In this document: positions 1-11,040 of the stretch, piece by piece
Position numbering within the stretch: position 1 is the first letter of the stretch
How the letters are laid out: each line of letters begins with the position of its first letter
DNA from: Cavia porcellus
Taxonomy: Eukaryota > Chordata > Mammalia > Rodentia > Caviidae
Direction: 5' to 3'
NCBI RefSeq assembly: GCF_034190915.1
Contig: NW_026947489.1
Span: forward strand, 54,622,001 to 54,686,000
Length of the DNA: 64,000 bases
The notes under the pieces: generated by a model
What the model was told of the DNA's origin: nothing
What the model saw: the letters and a program-made list of their open reading frames with translations, nothing else
The model's database searches: none
Translations under genes and position numbers: made by a program

Positions 1-755
1 TTTCCAGCCTCTGGTAATCGTACCAGTTTGTTTATTTATTTTTTGTTTAAACATAAGGCCTGCAATCAAGCTGCAAGGTTACCAATTCCACAGAAAGGCA
101 GATAGGGCACCCTCTAGGAGCTGATGTTGAGGTACAACCAAGTGAATGAGCCTATTGTTACACTCCATTCTAACTGGGTTTTATATTAATGAGCTAAAGC
201 ATTTAGAAGAGAATACATTTAAAACGATTCCTGTGTACAGACTCTGTAGAATTTTTATGTTATGTTGACCACTAACATAAAAAATGATAACGTTAGGTAA
301 CTAACCAGGTGCTGTCTTATAGTAAGCGAAAAATACAATAATGAATGCACTTATTTTGAAAGTTCTAAGAATACAAATAAGAAAAAAGAAAAAAATACTT
401 TCAGTTAAAGACATTAGTACAAAGGTTATGTGACCTTTTTACTAAAATGCATCCTTACACCCTGATGAGCAAAACCTGGTGGGTAAGTCATTAGCTCTGG
501 CTTGCAGTAATTACTGAGTTTATGAGATCAGAGTTTTGCACTGGGATCCTCTACCTGTTTTGCTTTTTAACAGAATAAGAAACAAGTGTGAAGGACACAG
601 AAGAGAGGGCTTAAGGACATTAACCTTACACTTTTATCTCGGGCAATAACAAGCTGTGAGACCTTTGGAAAGAGTTTAGCAAGCTTTGCTTTAATTATAG
701 ACATCTCTGGTGGAAGTATCAAAACAGGATGAAGACAAAAAAAAAAAAAGCAAAG

Positions 756-862
756 AAATGGGGATCAGGGGTTTAGGTCAGCAGCATAAGTGCATACCTG
801 CAAGTTGTGAGATCATGAGTTCGAACTCCAGTACCAAAAAACAAAGCAAAACAAAGAACAGG
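756..862 (+). repeat. Degraded ID SINE (tRNA-derived)
   Basis: The segment follows the squirrel ID consensus from the GGGGATT-like head through a decayed A box and a recognisable B box (GAGTTCGAACTCC) to CCAGTACC and an A-rich AAACAAAGC tail. Several substitutions mark it as an old copy. It is intronic with no sign of function. Confidence 0.75.
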
Positions 863-1618
863 GTGAAGAGAAATTTCTTAAACAGATTTCCTAAATTCAG
901 TAGTTCATCAGTGTGCATTTACTGAGGATATACTACATGTCATATGCAAATCCAGGCCTTGCACTGATAACTGTCATAAAGAAATTTAGAATATAAATAA
1001 GACAGTAAAATAATTACAAGATAAAATAAAGCCATATCACAGGACTGCTAATCCAGCATTGCGTGGGTTCCTAAAGGATTGCAAACCTTAACTTCTTGCC
1101 TTCCTATATTTTCAGATTCTTCGTATCTGTAGCATAATCTGCAGCCTTTTTGCAAACAGTATGTTCAACAAATGCCACTAATAGAATTTGTTTTTAGCCA
1201 ACTCAATTCAAAACAAATTGCCTTACAAAAATACTAGCACATTTTCAAGACAGAAAGAAAGTCAGGACATTAACAAAACAGGAGCAACTGGTGAGATAGC
1301 TTACCTGAATCAGCTTTAAAAGCAATGATGGAAATATTTATTTCAAAATACATTGAACAAATACTGAAAATCTTTATAAACAAAATATACCTATTTGAAT
1401 TCAGTATTTAAATCAAATAAAAGATAGGAAAAAGGGAAGATAGAATTAGACATTGAAGAGAATTCAAGTCAAGAGAATTCAAAATGCTTAAAAGCCATAA
1501 GCACATCCTTTGTTTGCTAGAGAAAAAATTTATTTGTATATTTTGTGTTTTACAGAGATCACTAGTTTACAGCTATTTTTCCCTATCATGACCTACAATT
1601 TTGGAATATAAAAGAACT
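863..1618. other. Unclassified AT-rich intron
   Basis: I see no exon, SINE, LTR or L1 signature in this interval. It has only short A-rich runs. Confidence 0.5.
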
Positions 1619-1748
1619 GAACAAGCATTTGTGCTCAAGTCCCAACTCTGTCACATATTTTCTGTATGGCCTTGAGCTAGCTGAGTTTCACTGAATTGTC
1701 ACAATTCTTACTTTCTTTATCTACAAAGAAAAGGAATTAAACAAGGAG
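1619..1748 (+). repeat. MIR SINE fragment
   Basis: The order of landmarks is that of the MIR core: a CCCAACTCTGTCAC block, TATGGCCTTGAG, then ACTTTCTTTATCTACAAAG, matching the 'tgtgaccttggg ... tcctcatctgtaaaa' consensus. It is diverged, as expected for this ancient family. Confidence 0.6.
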
Positions 1749-1816
1749 TTCTGTGATTCTTCCTGCCTCTAAACTTTACTGCTGTATTTTGGGGGTTTAA
1801 CTTTTCTCTCTGAGAA

Positions 1817-2144
1817 AATAAACTTTTGTTATGACTTGTACCTGGATGTCCCCCTAGGGCTTCACATGATAAAAGGTTGAGCTTTGTAGAGGTGGCTGAA
1901 TCGTGGGTGGGTAATGCTAGATTAAGTTGTGTGATACTAATGTTAAGGATATGTTATAACTAAATTGGTTTAGCATGGCTCTGAGTGTAGATAATTGGAA
2001 GGTCCACCCTTGGTATGGGTGGCGAAGGCTTGTAGCCTGGGTGGGATAATCAGGAAAGGGAGGCTGCTGCTGCCGCTTCCCTGTTGCTGCCTCCTGTCTG
2101 CTCTTCCATGGACTGTTTCTCCTCTGGGATGCCCCTCTGCAGTG
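1817..2144 (+). mobile_element. ERVL/MaLR-like LTR fragment, copy A
   Basis: It begins AATAAACTTTTGTTATGAC and runs about 328 bp in parallel with copy B at 3464-3787, sharing the GTGTGATACTAATRTTAAGG and GGCGAAGGCTTGTAGCC blocks. The copy stops after CTCTGCAGTG and lacks the 3' end that copy B keeps. A third relative lies at about 60.95 kb. The family name was not assigned; the overall form (TGT start, GGTGGCTGAATCRTGGG, CCATGGACTGT) suits rodent MaLR-class LTRs. Confidence 0.65.
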
Positions 2145-2187
2145 AGAAGTAAGTAGATGTACAGCTTAGAATTCAAAAAATTTATAA

Positions 2188-2332
2188 ACAATGCATGGTG
2201 ATGACACATGCTCACCAATTTGGGACGCAGGTGGATCTCTTTGGCTAAGGGGTTCAAACCAGACTAGGCAACACAGTGAGATTTTATCTTTAAAAATACC
2301 TTTAAAAGAAAGAAAAAAAGAAAAAAATAAAG
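2188..2332 (+). repeat. B1/MEN-type 7SL-derived SINE
   Basis: The decayed 7SL order is visible: GGTGATGACACATGCTCACC, TTTGGGACGCAGGTGGATC, TTCAAACCAGACTAGGCAAC, then CAGTGAGATTTTATCTTTAAA and an A-rich tail. An ID half is not clear here. It sits directly behind the truncated end of LTR copy A. Confidence 0.65.
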
Positions 2333-3463
2333 GTAAAGCAAACATATACAAACATGAATTCTGATACTTTCCTTCCAAAGTGTTCTTACCTGGATAGTAA
2401 TTAAGGCCTGGAAAAAAAAATTAAAAGTTCTTCTTCATGAATATAGGAATTGAATAACACTTTTTAAAAAAGATCATGCAAATAATCTCCATATTCTGTA
2501 ATAATTCTCTCTTATGTATTTGATTTGAGATTTTTTTTCTCTGCTAGCTACAATTCTTGGAAGTTAATATGATACCTGTAGTCCTGCTAAAATTGCATAA
2601 AATTCACTGTACACACATGAAGAGTTAATTCCTGTAGGGAGAAGAGTTCACATCTAGACTGCTGACTTTTAAGGAAATTCAGAACATATCTACATGACAT
2701 TCAAGTTGTTCCACTCAAACAAAGCAATGCACTTATTCCCAATGTTTGAAAAACTCAAAGCATTTTTGCTCCATCATTTTAAAATTGATCAGATCCTCTG
2801 ATATAATAGTAAGTTCCAATTGTAAAGTCTTAGACCCATTGTCCGGCAATGTAATTCAGCAATTCATGCAGCAGTGGAATTTCTCTTTGGTTTGGTTCCT
2901 CACTATTTGCTTGCTTTTTTCATTTTTATTTTCTGAGAAATGGGAGGAAATCTGTGTCTCCTGAGTATAAATCACCATTTGATGGAAATTGTAAAGAACT
3001 TAGTCACTCCTTTAATAAGTTAGTTACTCCTTTAATAGCTTAAGTAAAAATTGCTATATTGATAACTGTAAAGTAACGAAGGACTTACTAAACTGCACAT
3101 TTCTTCATGGAGAGGAGACTTTTATTTCCCTTTATGTATTCTATTTAGGCTTGTTGAAGCCATTTGTGTCTCCTTATTTTTCAGAATATTGCTCTATTTT
3201 TCAGTATGACTCATACTTTTTTTAGTATAATCACATGGGAAATGGATCCTTGAGCTGTTCTTCATTAGTGAATATTTGAGAGGTTGAAATGCAATGATGC
3301 TTGATTAAGAGTATATTTCAGTTTGATTTCAGGTTTATAAAAATGGTGAATTAATTAAAAATGAATTTCATTTTAAAGAATATAATGTTTTGATAAAATT
3401 TCTTAGATCATTAAACATAATGGCTTATATTTGTTATTATAATTGATCATATGCATTTGGGAG
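2333..3463. other. Unclassified intron with short tandem duplications
   Basis: No gene is seen. Near 3001-3040 a unit of about 21 bp (ending ACTCCTTTAATA) occurs twice with small changes. The rest is AT-rich single-copy-looking sequence separating the two related LTR copies. Confidence 0.45.
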
Positions 3464-3900
3464 AATAAACTTTTGTTATGACTTGTACTTAGATGTCCCC
3501 CTAAGGCTTCATGTGATAAAAGGTTGAGCTTTTTGTGGGTGAATCATGGGTGGGTGATGCTGGATTAAGTTGTGTGATACTAATATTAAGGATATGTTAT
3601 AAGTAAATTGGTTTAGTACGGTTCTGAGTGTAGACAATGGGAAGCTCCATCCTTGGTGTGGATGGCGAAGGCTTGTAGCCTGGGTGGGATAATCAGGAAA
3701 GGTAAGCTTCTGCTGCTGCTTCCCTGCTTCTGCCTCCCGTCTGCTCTTCCATGGACTGTTCCTCCTCTGGGATGCCCTTCTGCAGTGCCACTCTGCTTTG
3801 AATCCTACCAACTATGGACTGGAAACTAAATTAAGCCTTTTTTCCTTTAATTTACAGGTGTGAGATATTTTGACTTAGTAACAAAAAATGTATCCAAAAC
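3464..3900 (+). mobile_element. ERVL/MaLR-like LTR, copy B (more complete)
   Basis: It is homologous to copy A over 3464-3787 and then continues through GCCACTCTGCTTTGAATCC, CCAACTATGGACTGG and AAATTAAGCC, the last resembling the polyadenylation-signal end of MaLR LTRs. The same 3' landmarks recur at 61.2 kb. It probably ends near CCAAAACA at about 3900. No internal retroviral genes lie between copies A and B. Confidence 0.68.
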
Positions 3901-4544
3901 AACTTAAAATAACTCAACTATTATTTTCATAGCAGTTTTATTAACATTACTTCCTTTAAAATATTTAATCAATATAAGGAAATACAATAATGCATAGTAT
4001 CTGATAAAAATTACATTCACTTTTTAAAAATAAAGAACAACTTCTAATTCTGAGGTGTATTAAGTCATCTATAGTTGTTTCATCTTTTTGTATTTCTTAT
4101 ACATTGATCACCTTGTGAAATTACATCTTTGCTTAACTAGTAGGTTCCCCTAAATTCCATCTTTCTGTTCCCATAATTGCATTGATATATACAGCTGATA
4201 CTAATTTTGTAGATAAAAGGATATATGATCTTTAATATATATGTATTTTCTTTTCTATAAGTAAAATAGCATAATGGCAAATGGAAAAGTTATTTAAAGC
4301 CTTTAATGAGAAGATCTGACTTATTTTGAAATAGTGCTCTAGTAAAAAATTCCCTGGTAGATTTGATTTCTGTGATAGACTTCATAGAAAGGAACAAATA
4401 ATACAAAACTCAATATCCATAGTTCAATATCCATAGATGTTCTCTATTTCTATATATTAATATATTAGTGAAATATTCTGAATACCATTCCTGACTATTA
4501 AAACTAATGAACGCTCACTTCTTAAAACTCCATTCAACACTTAC
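3901..4544. other. Unclassified AT-rich intron
   Basis: No exon or recognised repeat was found. A 14-bp CAATATCCATAG-containing unit is present twice in tandem near 4410-4438. Confidence 0.45.
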
Positions 4545-5420
4545 TCATTGAGAACTTAATGCAGACAGAATAACAGGCAGGTGAAATGGAGCAATAGGGA
4601 CGCAGACATAGTCCGTACTGCTACGGAAAGCATAGTGATTCCCAAAGAGAGGACAGATAGTAAACAAAAATGCCAAGGGATGTGTTCCTAGAAATTGTGA
4701 AAAGTCAAACAGTAGAAATGGCAGTGGAGATGAGGGTGGTGACTTCTTTAGACGTAGAAGTAAAAAAAGAGTCAGAACACAAGGGAAAAAAAATATTTCT
4801 TGTGAAGATTGTGAAAACAGTTCACAAGAAATTGAAAGGAGGTAAGATAAGAAGATGTGTTTGATTGTATTCACTAGTGATTCCCTCAATCCATCCAAGA
4901 GGATTCATCAAGGAGCCGGTTGCATGATCAAGTCTGAGTCTCTCAAAGGAAGTCTTATAGAAGTTTAGAACCTTCTTAGCACTAAGGACAGATACCTGAA
5001 GAATCCCAACACTCGGCATTAGAGCATTTAAGGAAAGGTCAAGAAAAGAAGTCCAAATCACAAACCTTGTGAGTTCAAGTACACTAGAAGCTGGAAAAAA
5101 TGAAGTTACAAAGATTTTAACAAATGGAGTTTCACAGGCAGTTGGGTGTGCGTTTGAGATCGGAGTTAATTGAAATGGAAACATCTTGCTTAAACAAATC
5201 TTTCAAACATACCTGTGAAAGGGATCAGAGACATGGAGCAGAAACTACAGAGGGCTATGGAGCCATAAACAAGAGATTGGTTTTCATTCCTCTTAGATGA
5301 GAGAAATAGCTGTATATTCAGGAGGAGAGGAGATTGATTATTCTGGGAAAAGTAGTGGCTGAATTGGTTATGTAGTGCTTGAAAAACAAGGGAGGGCACA
5401 TATGTGGATGTATACATGGT
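4545..5420. repeat. Ancient interspersed repeat (unclassified)
   Basis: The stretch has an unusual purine-rich texture and motif order, including AGGCAGTTGGG-, CTGAAGAATCCCAACACT- and GAGGAGAGGAGATTG-like blocks. These resemble old mammalian interspersed repeats seen in many introns. Both strands keep open frames of about 115-120 codons, but these show no domain and are not supported as genes. The family could not be named by eye. Confidence 0.25.
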
Positions 5421-6440
5421 CCTGTTACCAGATTGCTGAGTTCTATAGACTCTTTTTAGGTCCTTAGTATCCTAACAAACAATTGGACAGGACATGCAAG
5501 ACAGATGGTAAAGGTTTATGTTTACTGTTTAATAATTTGCTATTATTAAAGGTAGGGGGAAAAGTACAGTGAGTTCTGCAGAGTGAAAACAGGCCACAAA
5601 GAGAAGCTCATGTGGCCATGACATAAACTTTCTAAACTATACTTTTTAAGCACAGATGTTCTACTTCATTCTTTAGGCTGACTCAGATCTAGGCCATCCT
5701 ATCAAAAATCTGCTTTATTTTGTTCCAGAGGAACTGAAGACAACACTTTCCGACTTGTCCCAGATGGAGGGCCTGGGAACTGTGTCTGGCACCTGTGTCC
5801 ATGAGCTCTGTGATGGACAGGTCATGCCCACTTGCTTAGCCAGGTTGGCCACACCCTAACCGCCTATCTCATTCATTTCACACGGTGGCAGAAACTAGAA
5901 ACTTTACTTACTCTGGCTGTGTTATTATGCATATGGTCCAAATCATGTTTTATTTTCTTAGTTTAATTAATTTAATTGATAAGGTAATAGCCTCTTGTGC
6001 ATTGATTCTTTAATAATACAAAATGATATATTAAAATATAAGTTTTCCTCTAACTTCACACTTCTTTCAGGAAATCGTTGTCATAGTATCTAATATATAA
6101 TCATTCAAAATATCCTATTCACATGCAAGGATATTTATATACAGACAGATGTACTATAAATAACCAGATTTCTTATGTCTTATTCTGTGAGCCACATTCC
6201 CAAAGAGAAGGCACTGACCCTTTAAATTCCAATCACTGGAAGAAGTCTTAGTCACAAACGGGTTAATTAAAAGGATATAGGGAAGCAAGGGGACAGTGCA
6301 GGAACCCAGGGCAAATGACAAAAGAGGGAGCATCACCCAGCACCAAGCCAAGAGAGGGAGAAGAGGAAGACACTAGAGAATTCTAAACTACACTTTTTAA
6401 GCACAGATGTTCTACTGCAATCATGAAATTTTAACATAAA
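5421..6440. other. Intron with 35-bp direct repeat arms
   Basis: The sequence at 5631-5665 recurs at 6382-6416 with one mismatch (T/C). The enclosed 716 bp includes a GC-richer patch (5740-5860) unlike the surroundings. No gene is apparent. The arms may be remains of one older element or a local duplication. Confidence 0.5.
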
Positions 6441-6455
6441 AAATACAGAGCACAG

Positions 6456-6564
6456 GGGCTGGGGATTTAGCTCAGTTGCATAAGCACCTGCCTTGGAAGC
6501 AGGCAGTTGTGAGTTCGATCCCTGGTACCCATAAAAAGGAAAAAGACAAAAAAAAAAAAAAAAA
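6456..6564 (+). repeat. Young ID SINE with target-site duplication
   Basis: This is a near-consensus squirrel ID element: GGGGATTTAGCTCAG A box, tRNA-like body, GTTCGATCCCTGGTACC B box, and a tail of ATAAAAAGGAAAAAGAC plus poly-A. An 11-bp target-site duplication, ACAGAGCACAG, flanks it at 6445-6455 and 6565-6575 without a mismatch. The intact duplication and low divergence indicate a fairly recent insertion. Confidence 0.95.
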
Positions 6565-6575
6565 ACAGAGCACAG

Positions 6576-7030
6576 AAAGGCCATCTTGAAACCGGAAGCG
6601 CATGTTGTAAGATACAGCCAGCAGGAGGCAGCCTTACAAGCAGAGAACCTGGAAAATTAAGATTATTGATCCCCCACCCCTACCCATCATGGTTCCTGCC
6701 ATTTTTCTTATTGGCTAATCTCAGTGAAAAGGTGAAAGGTTTGGGATCAGCCCAAAAATCTGCGTTTCGGGGCCCAGGAAGGCAGAGGAAGATAAGGAAT
6801 GATTTCTAGATGTGCAAATGGGAAAGTCAGACCTTCAGCATCACCACCATTGACTCACTCTTCATGCAACAGACAGAGCTACTGTCATTTAAAACAAATG
6901 GAGGCTTACTGCAAACACTATGCGGTACAGCTTGAGTTCTTGCCCTGGCAATTTCTCTAATTGTGTCTTATCAGTACACAGAGATCTACCCAGTCCCCTT
7001 AATGACTTTTAGGGGTTCCACTGTATGGGC
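6576..7030. other. Unclassified intron, possibly old LTR
   Basis: There is a moderately GC-rich stretch with CCCCCACCCC, GAAACCGGAAGCG and GCGTTTCGGGGCCC, followed by AT-rich DNA. The texture is LTR-like, but I cannot assign a family or boundaries. No exon is supported. Confidence 0.3.
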
Positions 7031-7390
7031 TGCCTTAATTTATTAGTGTTCCTAATAAGTGGATATTTAACCCAGCTTTTGACTGATAGAAATAATGCTG
7101 GAAAAAAACATTTAAAAATATTATTTCATGAAATTACAATAGTATAGCCATAGGATAAATTCATCTATATGAAATGGCTGGGTTGCAACATATGCAAATT
7201 TGAAATAGATTTTACCAAATTGCTTTCTCAATAATAGATAGTCTCTTCAATGAGAATGAGAAGGCTTTTTCATTAGATAGCAGAAAAACAGTGAAATACT
7301 GTTGAAATTTAGCTTGTTTCTCTGATCATGAATGATGTTAAGTATTTTTCATGTGTTTAAAAGTCATGAATACTTCTTTATGTGATGATC
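7031..7390 (-). mobile_element. Old L1 fragment, antisense
   Basis: Motifs in order match antisense old L1: GCTGGGTTGCAACATATGCAAATTT, ACCAAATTGCTTTC, then CATGAATGATGTTAAGTATTTTTCATGTGTTT. This corresponds to the L1M block 'ggctgggtcat ... ccaaattgctttcc ... gagcatcttttcatatg'. It is heavily decayed. Confidence 0.6.
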
Positions 7391-7745
7391 CCCTTGGGTT
7401 ACTTCCTCATCACTGAGACCCAACACTTCACATCCTCAACTTAAAGCAGAAGCACTTCATTGGCTCACAGGGTCAGTCGGTGATCTGCTATCCCCAAGGC
7501 AGCAATGGGCTGACAGAGGAGAAGGTGTTCAACTCATGGCAATCAGGAAACAGAGAAAGAAAGAAGGCAACTAACAAAGTGATAAATGCTTCCAGGTTAA
7601 GGCTCCAGTGTCTTTGGGCCACGTCTTACCTTCAGGCTCACCTCTTAACAGCAATCTGCTGATGAAGATAGTACCTTAATGATTCAGCTACCATCCAAAA
7701 GCCTTGCATCTGAACATATCATCTTTTGAGAGATATTCTAGATCT
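7391..7745 (-). mobile_element. MaLR-type LTR, antisense
   Basis: On the + strand the landmarks are TTCATTGGCTCACAGGGTCAG, CCCCAAGGCAGCAATGGGCTGACAGAGGAGAAGG, GGAAACAGAGAAAGAAAG and a final CTGATGAAGATAG/TAATGATTCAG block. This is the reverse reading of MaLR LTRs ('ggctcacagtttcag ... ccaaggcaga'). It is a solo fragment without internal sequence. Confidence 0.6.
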
Positions 7746-8208
7746 AAATTGCAATATATGTTAATGTCCTATGCTCTGATTTTAATGAAATTATTTTTGT
7801 TTCAATTTTATTTTTTTAAAAAAGCAAAGCAGAAAGGATAGAAATGATACAGAATTTCCAAAAAAGTAGAGAATTAACACGAAATAGTATATTGCATATT
7901 GTTATCTTAGAAATTGTTCAGATTACAGAATCTAGATACAAAATTGATCAAATAGTTACAGCACTGTGTACACTAGATAGATAACTATACTAAGCTCTTT
8001 TGAATTTTAAAATAAAAAGAATAAAAAAGATGTTACAGAATTTCAAAGCAACATAATAAGAGTTCAGCAATGGTTAATATATTGTGGATTATTATCTTCA
8101 AAGTAGTTGCTCAGATTAAAAGATAGAGGCATGAAAAATGATCACACAATGAAAGCACAAACAGTTCTTTTTGATGAAGAGATTAGTAATATAATTATCC
8201 TTGCATAC

Positions 8209-8213
8209 ATATA

Positions 8214-8248
<35 letters not shown>

Positions 8249-8258
8249 TTTTTTTTCC
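8209..8258. repeat. (TG)n(TA)nTn compound microsatellite
   Basis: A run of TG units passes into TA units and then a T homopolymer. It is likely length-variable. The T run could be the reversed poly-A of the antisense L1 that follows. Confidence 0.9.
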
Positions 8259-8619
8259 CTTTATTCTTTTCTCTTTACCCAAGCTGTTCGTTCCTATTGA
8301 GCAGTTTCTTCCCTTTTCACATTCACAATATCTATGTACATTTTTGGATCTTATTTACTCTCAGCTTTTTTTATTTAAAGAAAAGCTTAAAAGAGGACAT
8401 AACAACACAGGTCAGAACAGAACAATTTAAGCAACATAGTGTTTCACCACAAGACAATCTGACATAACAGTAGCTACCATAGTAGCTTTCCTTGAAATAT
8501 TTGAGTATACTTTCATATATTCTAGTATCAAACATAAATACACTACAGAGACAATATGATGTTTACCCATTCAAGTCTAATTTTTTTTTTTTCACTTATG
8601 ACGATGGTCTCAAGTTGCA

Positions 8620-9715
8620 TCCACTTCCCTATAAAAGCCTAGAGTTTATCCTTCCTTATAGCTGAGTGGTACTCCATGGTACAAAAAAATACATTTTTAT
8701 AAATCCATTCCATGGTTGATGAGCATTTGTATTGTTCCTTGATGATAGCCTTTCTTTCCTGTGTGAGATGGAATCTCAGTGTTGTTTTAATTTGCATTTC
8801 TCGAATGACCAGTGATGTTGAACATTTTTTCATGTATTTATTTGCCATTTTTATTTCTTCTCCATTTTTATTTCTTCATCTGAGAAGTGCATATTGATCT
8901 TAGATACTCATTTTTGGATTAGGTCTTTGACTTTGGAGGGCCAGATTTTTTTCAATTCTTTATATATTTTAGATAGAAGTCCTTTGTCTGAAGAATAGTT
9001 GGATAAAATTTTTTCCCATGTGGGTTGTCTTTTCACTCTGTTATTTCTTTTGATGTGCAAAAAACTTTGGAATAAGATGAGGTCCCAGGTGATTCTTTGA
9101 AGTACTCCCTTGCAGTTTGGGTTTTATGTATGAACTTTCAGCCTACCCCTGTGTCTTCAAGATTTCTGCCTACCTTTGCTTCTAGAGATTTAGTGTTTCA
9201 GTTTTAATATTTAGTTCTTTAGTTCATTTTGGTTTTATATTAGTGCATGGTGATAGGCATGTGTTTAGTATTAGTCTTCGGCCTATGGAAAGCCAGTTTT
9301 TCCAGCACCATTTATTAAAGAGGCTCTCCTTCTTCCAATGAACAATTTGGCCCTTCTGTCAAAGATAAGGTGGCCCAGTGTTTGTGATTGTGTCTACATC
9401 TTCTAATCTGTTCCACTTATCTTCAGATATGTTTTCTGTTTGCTTGTTTGCTTTTTGTTTTGTTTTATTCTGTTTTTGCTTGGACCATGCTGATTTGATC
9501 ACAGCAGCTTTGTAGTAGTATAATTTCAAGTGAGGGATTTTGATGCCTCCTGCCTTGTCTTTGTTGCCCTTGATGGCCTTTGCTATTCGAGGTTTCTTTT
9601 GTTCCAAATGAACTTTAGGAATGTTTCCTCTACATGTATCAGGAATGGAGAAGGTCAATGTGATTATTTCTATTGAGTAAGTATTCCTGAACATGTAAAG
9701 AAATTAGTCCTTTGT
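8620..9715 (-). pseudogene. L1 ORF2 C-terminal fossil, antisense
   Basis: Reading the minus strand, the region at 9650-9400 translates with [20 protein letters not shown] and [11 protein letters not shown], and the region at 8850-8640 with [18 protein letters not shown] and [12 protein letters not shown]. These are hallmark C-terminal stretches of LINE-1 ORF2p in the right order. Between them the frame is broken. The zinc-knuckle region between IREMQIKTT and MEYHSAI is missing, so this copy carries an internal deletion. It cannot encode a working reverse transcriptase. Confidence 0.88.
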
Positions 9716-10095
9716 TTGCAATATTATAGATGGTTTCCCAGTTTGCCACTGGTCTTCAGATTTGATTACACAGAAGAATTTTAAAAATATTTTAAGCACT
9801 CAAATTTACTAATCAAGCTGGAAGATTATGGCTCCAGAATTTTGTGTCTTCTTTTTAACTACCGTCCATATCAGTCGATTAGAAAAGTATTCCAGTATAT
9901 TTTTATTTATTTCTTCATAATGTTTAAATCTTTCCTATAATTATAACTTATCTTGGTAAATGAAGTAAGGGAGGCACTCTTCTTCTCAAATGGGTAGCTG
10001 GTTGCCTTTCATTGTTTATTAAGTAATCAATCACTGAAACTATGCCACTAAGATATTTAATTCATGAACTCAAATTTATTTCAAGATTTTTAATT
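9716..10095 (-). mobile_element. Older L1 fragment, antisense
   Basis: The sequence carries landmarks of old antisense L1: a CCTATAATTATAACTTATCTTGGTAA stretch equivalent to 'catctggaatttatttttgtgta', and TTCTCAAATGGGTAGCTGGTTG equivalent to 'ccaaatggatagccagttg'. It overlaps in content with the younger L1 at 8.6-9.7 kb, so the two are separate insertions. Confidence 0.55.
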
Positions 10096-10111
10096 TTATT
10101 TCACTGATCTA

Positions 10112-10268
10112 GCCCTCCACCCCACCCCTGCTCTCACGATACTAAAATATGAATCCAGGACCTTCATACTGAGCTAAATGCCCAGTCCTTTCTGTTTTTT
10201 GTACTTTGAGTCGAGGTCTTGCTAATTTTTCCATGTTGGCTTCAAACTTACAATTCCTCTTTCTCAGC
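10112..10268 (-). repeat. MEN-type (B1-dID) composite SINE, antisense
   Basis: The + strand reads as a reversed ID half (AATCCAGGACCTTCATACTGAGCTAAATGCCCAG) followed by TTTTTTGTACTTTGAG and a reversed 7SL half (TCTTGCTAATTTTTCCATGTTGGCTTCAAACTTACAATTCCTC). This is the squirrel MEN arrangement in reverse orientation. Confidence 0.72.
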
Positions 10269-11040
10269 TGGCTCCTCTGTGCCATGCTATATTTCTGTTA
10301 ATATACCAGTGTTGGTTTATATTTGCTACAGACGTATTAAGTGTTTTTTATCTACTAAGAATAATTTTATTTTGTTATACTTCAATTCCATTATGTTCCA
10401 GGCTTTTGTGTTTATTTTTCTGTATAAATTATTGAATTCATCAAGACATTTCTAATTCTCCCTTTGTTATGTTTGTACTTGAGTTGCCCCAACAAGAGAG
10501 ATACAGGTGCCTGGATTCTTTTATGTTGTCTCATCTCTCACTTTCTTCCTTTCCACCTATAGTCTCCTTGTTACTCTTTCTCTTCTAATTTATGCATAGC
10601 CCCCCAAATTTTCCCAATTTACTTATATGATTAGTAGTCAACTACCAGCAACTGGTAGCAAAATAAAAAGTAGTCATGTGATTTGTTGGAGAACCATGGA
10701 GAAGAGCCTGTGATTATAATCTGACACTTAAGGTGGGTGTAACCCACCTTATAATCTTAAGAGTTTCATGTCAGGTACTTTCTCTTTCTGACACAGTATT
10801 TCCTGCATTTATTTTTTGTTGTCACCCCTTCCACTAAAGGTGATGAAACTGATATCAATCTTAATAACATAAAACATAAAACATAAATAAATAAGAGAAC
10901 ACAGGAAACTGGAGAGCAGCACCTTACAGATGGGGAAGAGGACACGGGAGACAAGAAAAAATAAAATGAAAATGGTGAAGATATTCTATATGCACATATG
11001 AATTCCCCCGAAAAGAACATCATTATTCTATGTCACAAAT
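10269..11040. other. Unclassified AT-rich intron with a short perfect hairpin
   Basis: No exon is seen. At 10729-10751 a perfect 10-bp inverted repeat (TAAGGTGGGT / ACCCACCTTA) has a 3-base spacer. The rest is AT-rich. Confidence 0.5.

Noticed and set aside
4545..5184. Overlapping minus-strand frames of 117 and 120 codons
   Set aside because: They cross each other in different frames, carry no domain, and sit in a purine-rich ancient repeat-like stretch.
6456..6540. tRNA-like A and B boxes, considered as a tRNA gene
   Set aside because: The poly-A tail, target duplication and match to the ID SINE show a retroposon, not a functional tRNA.
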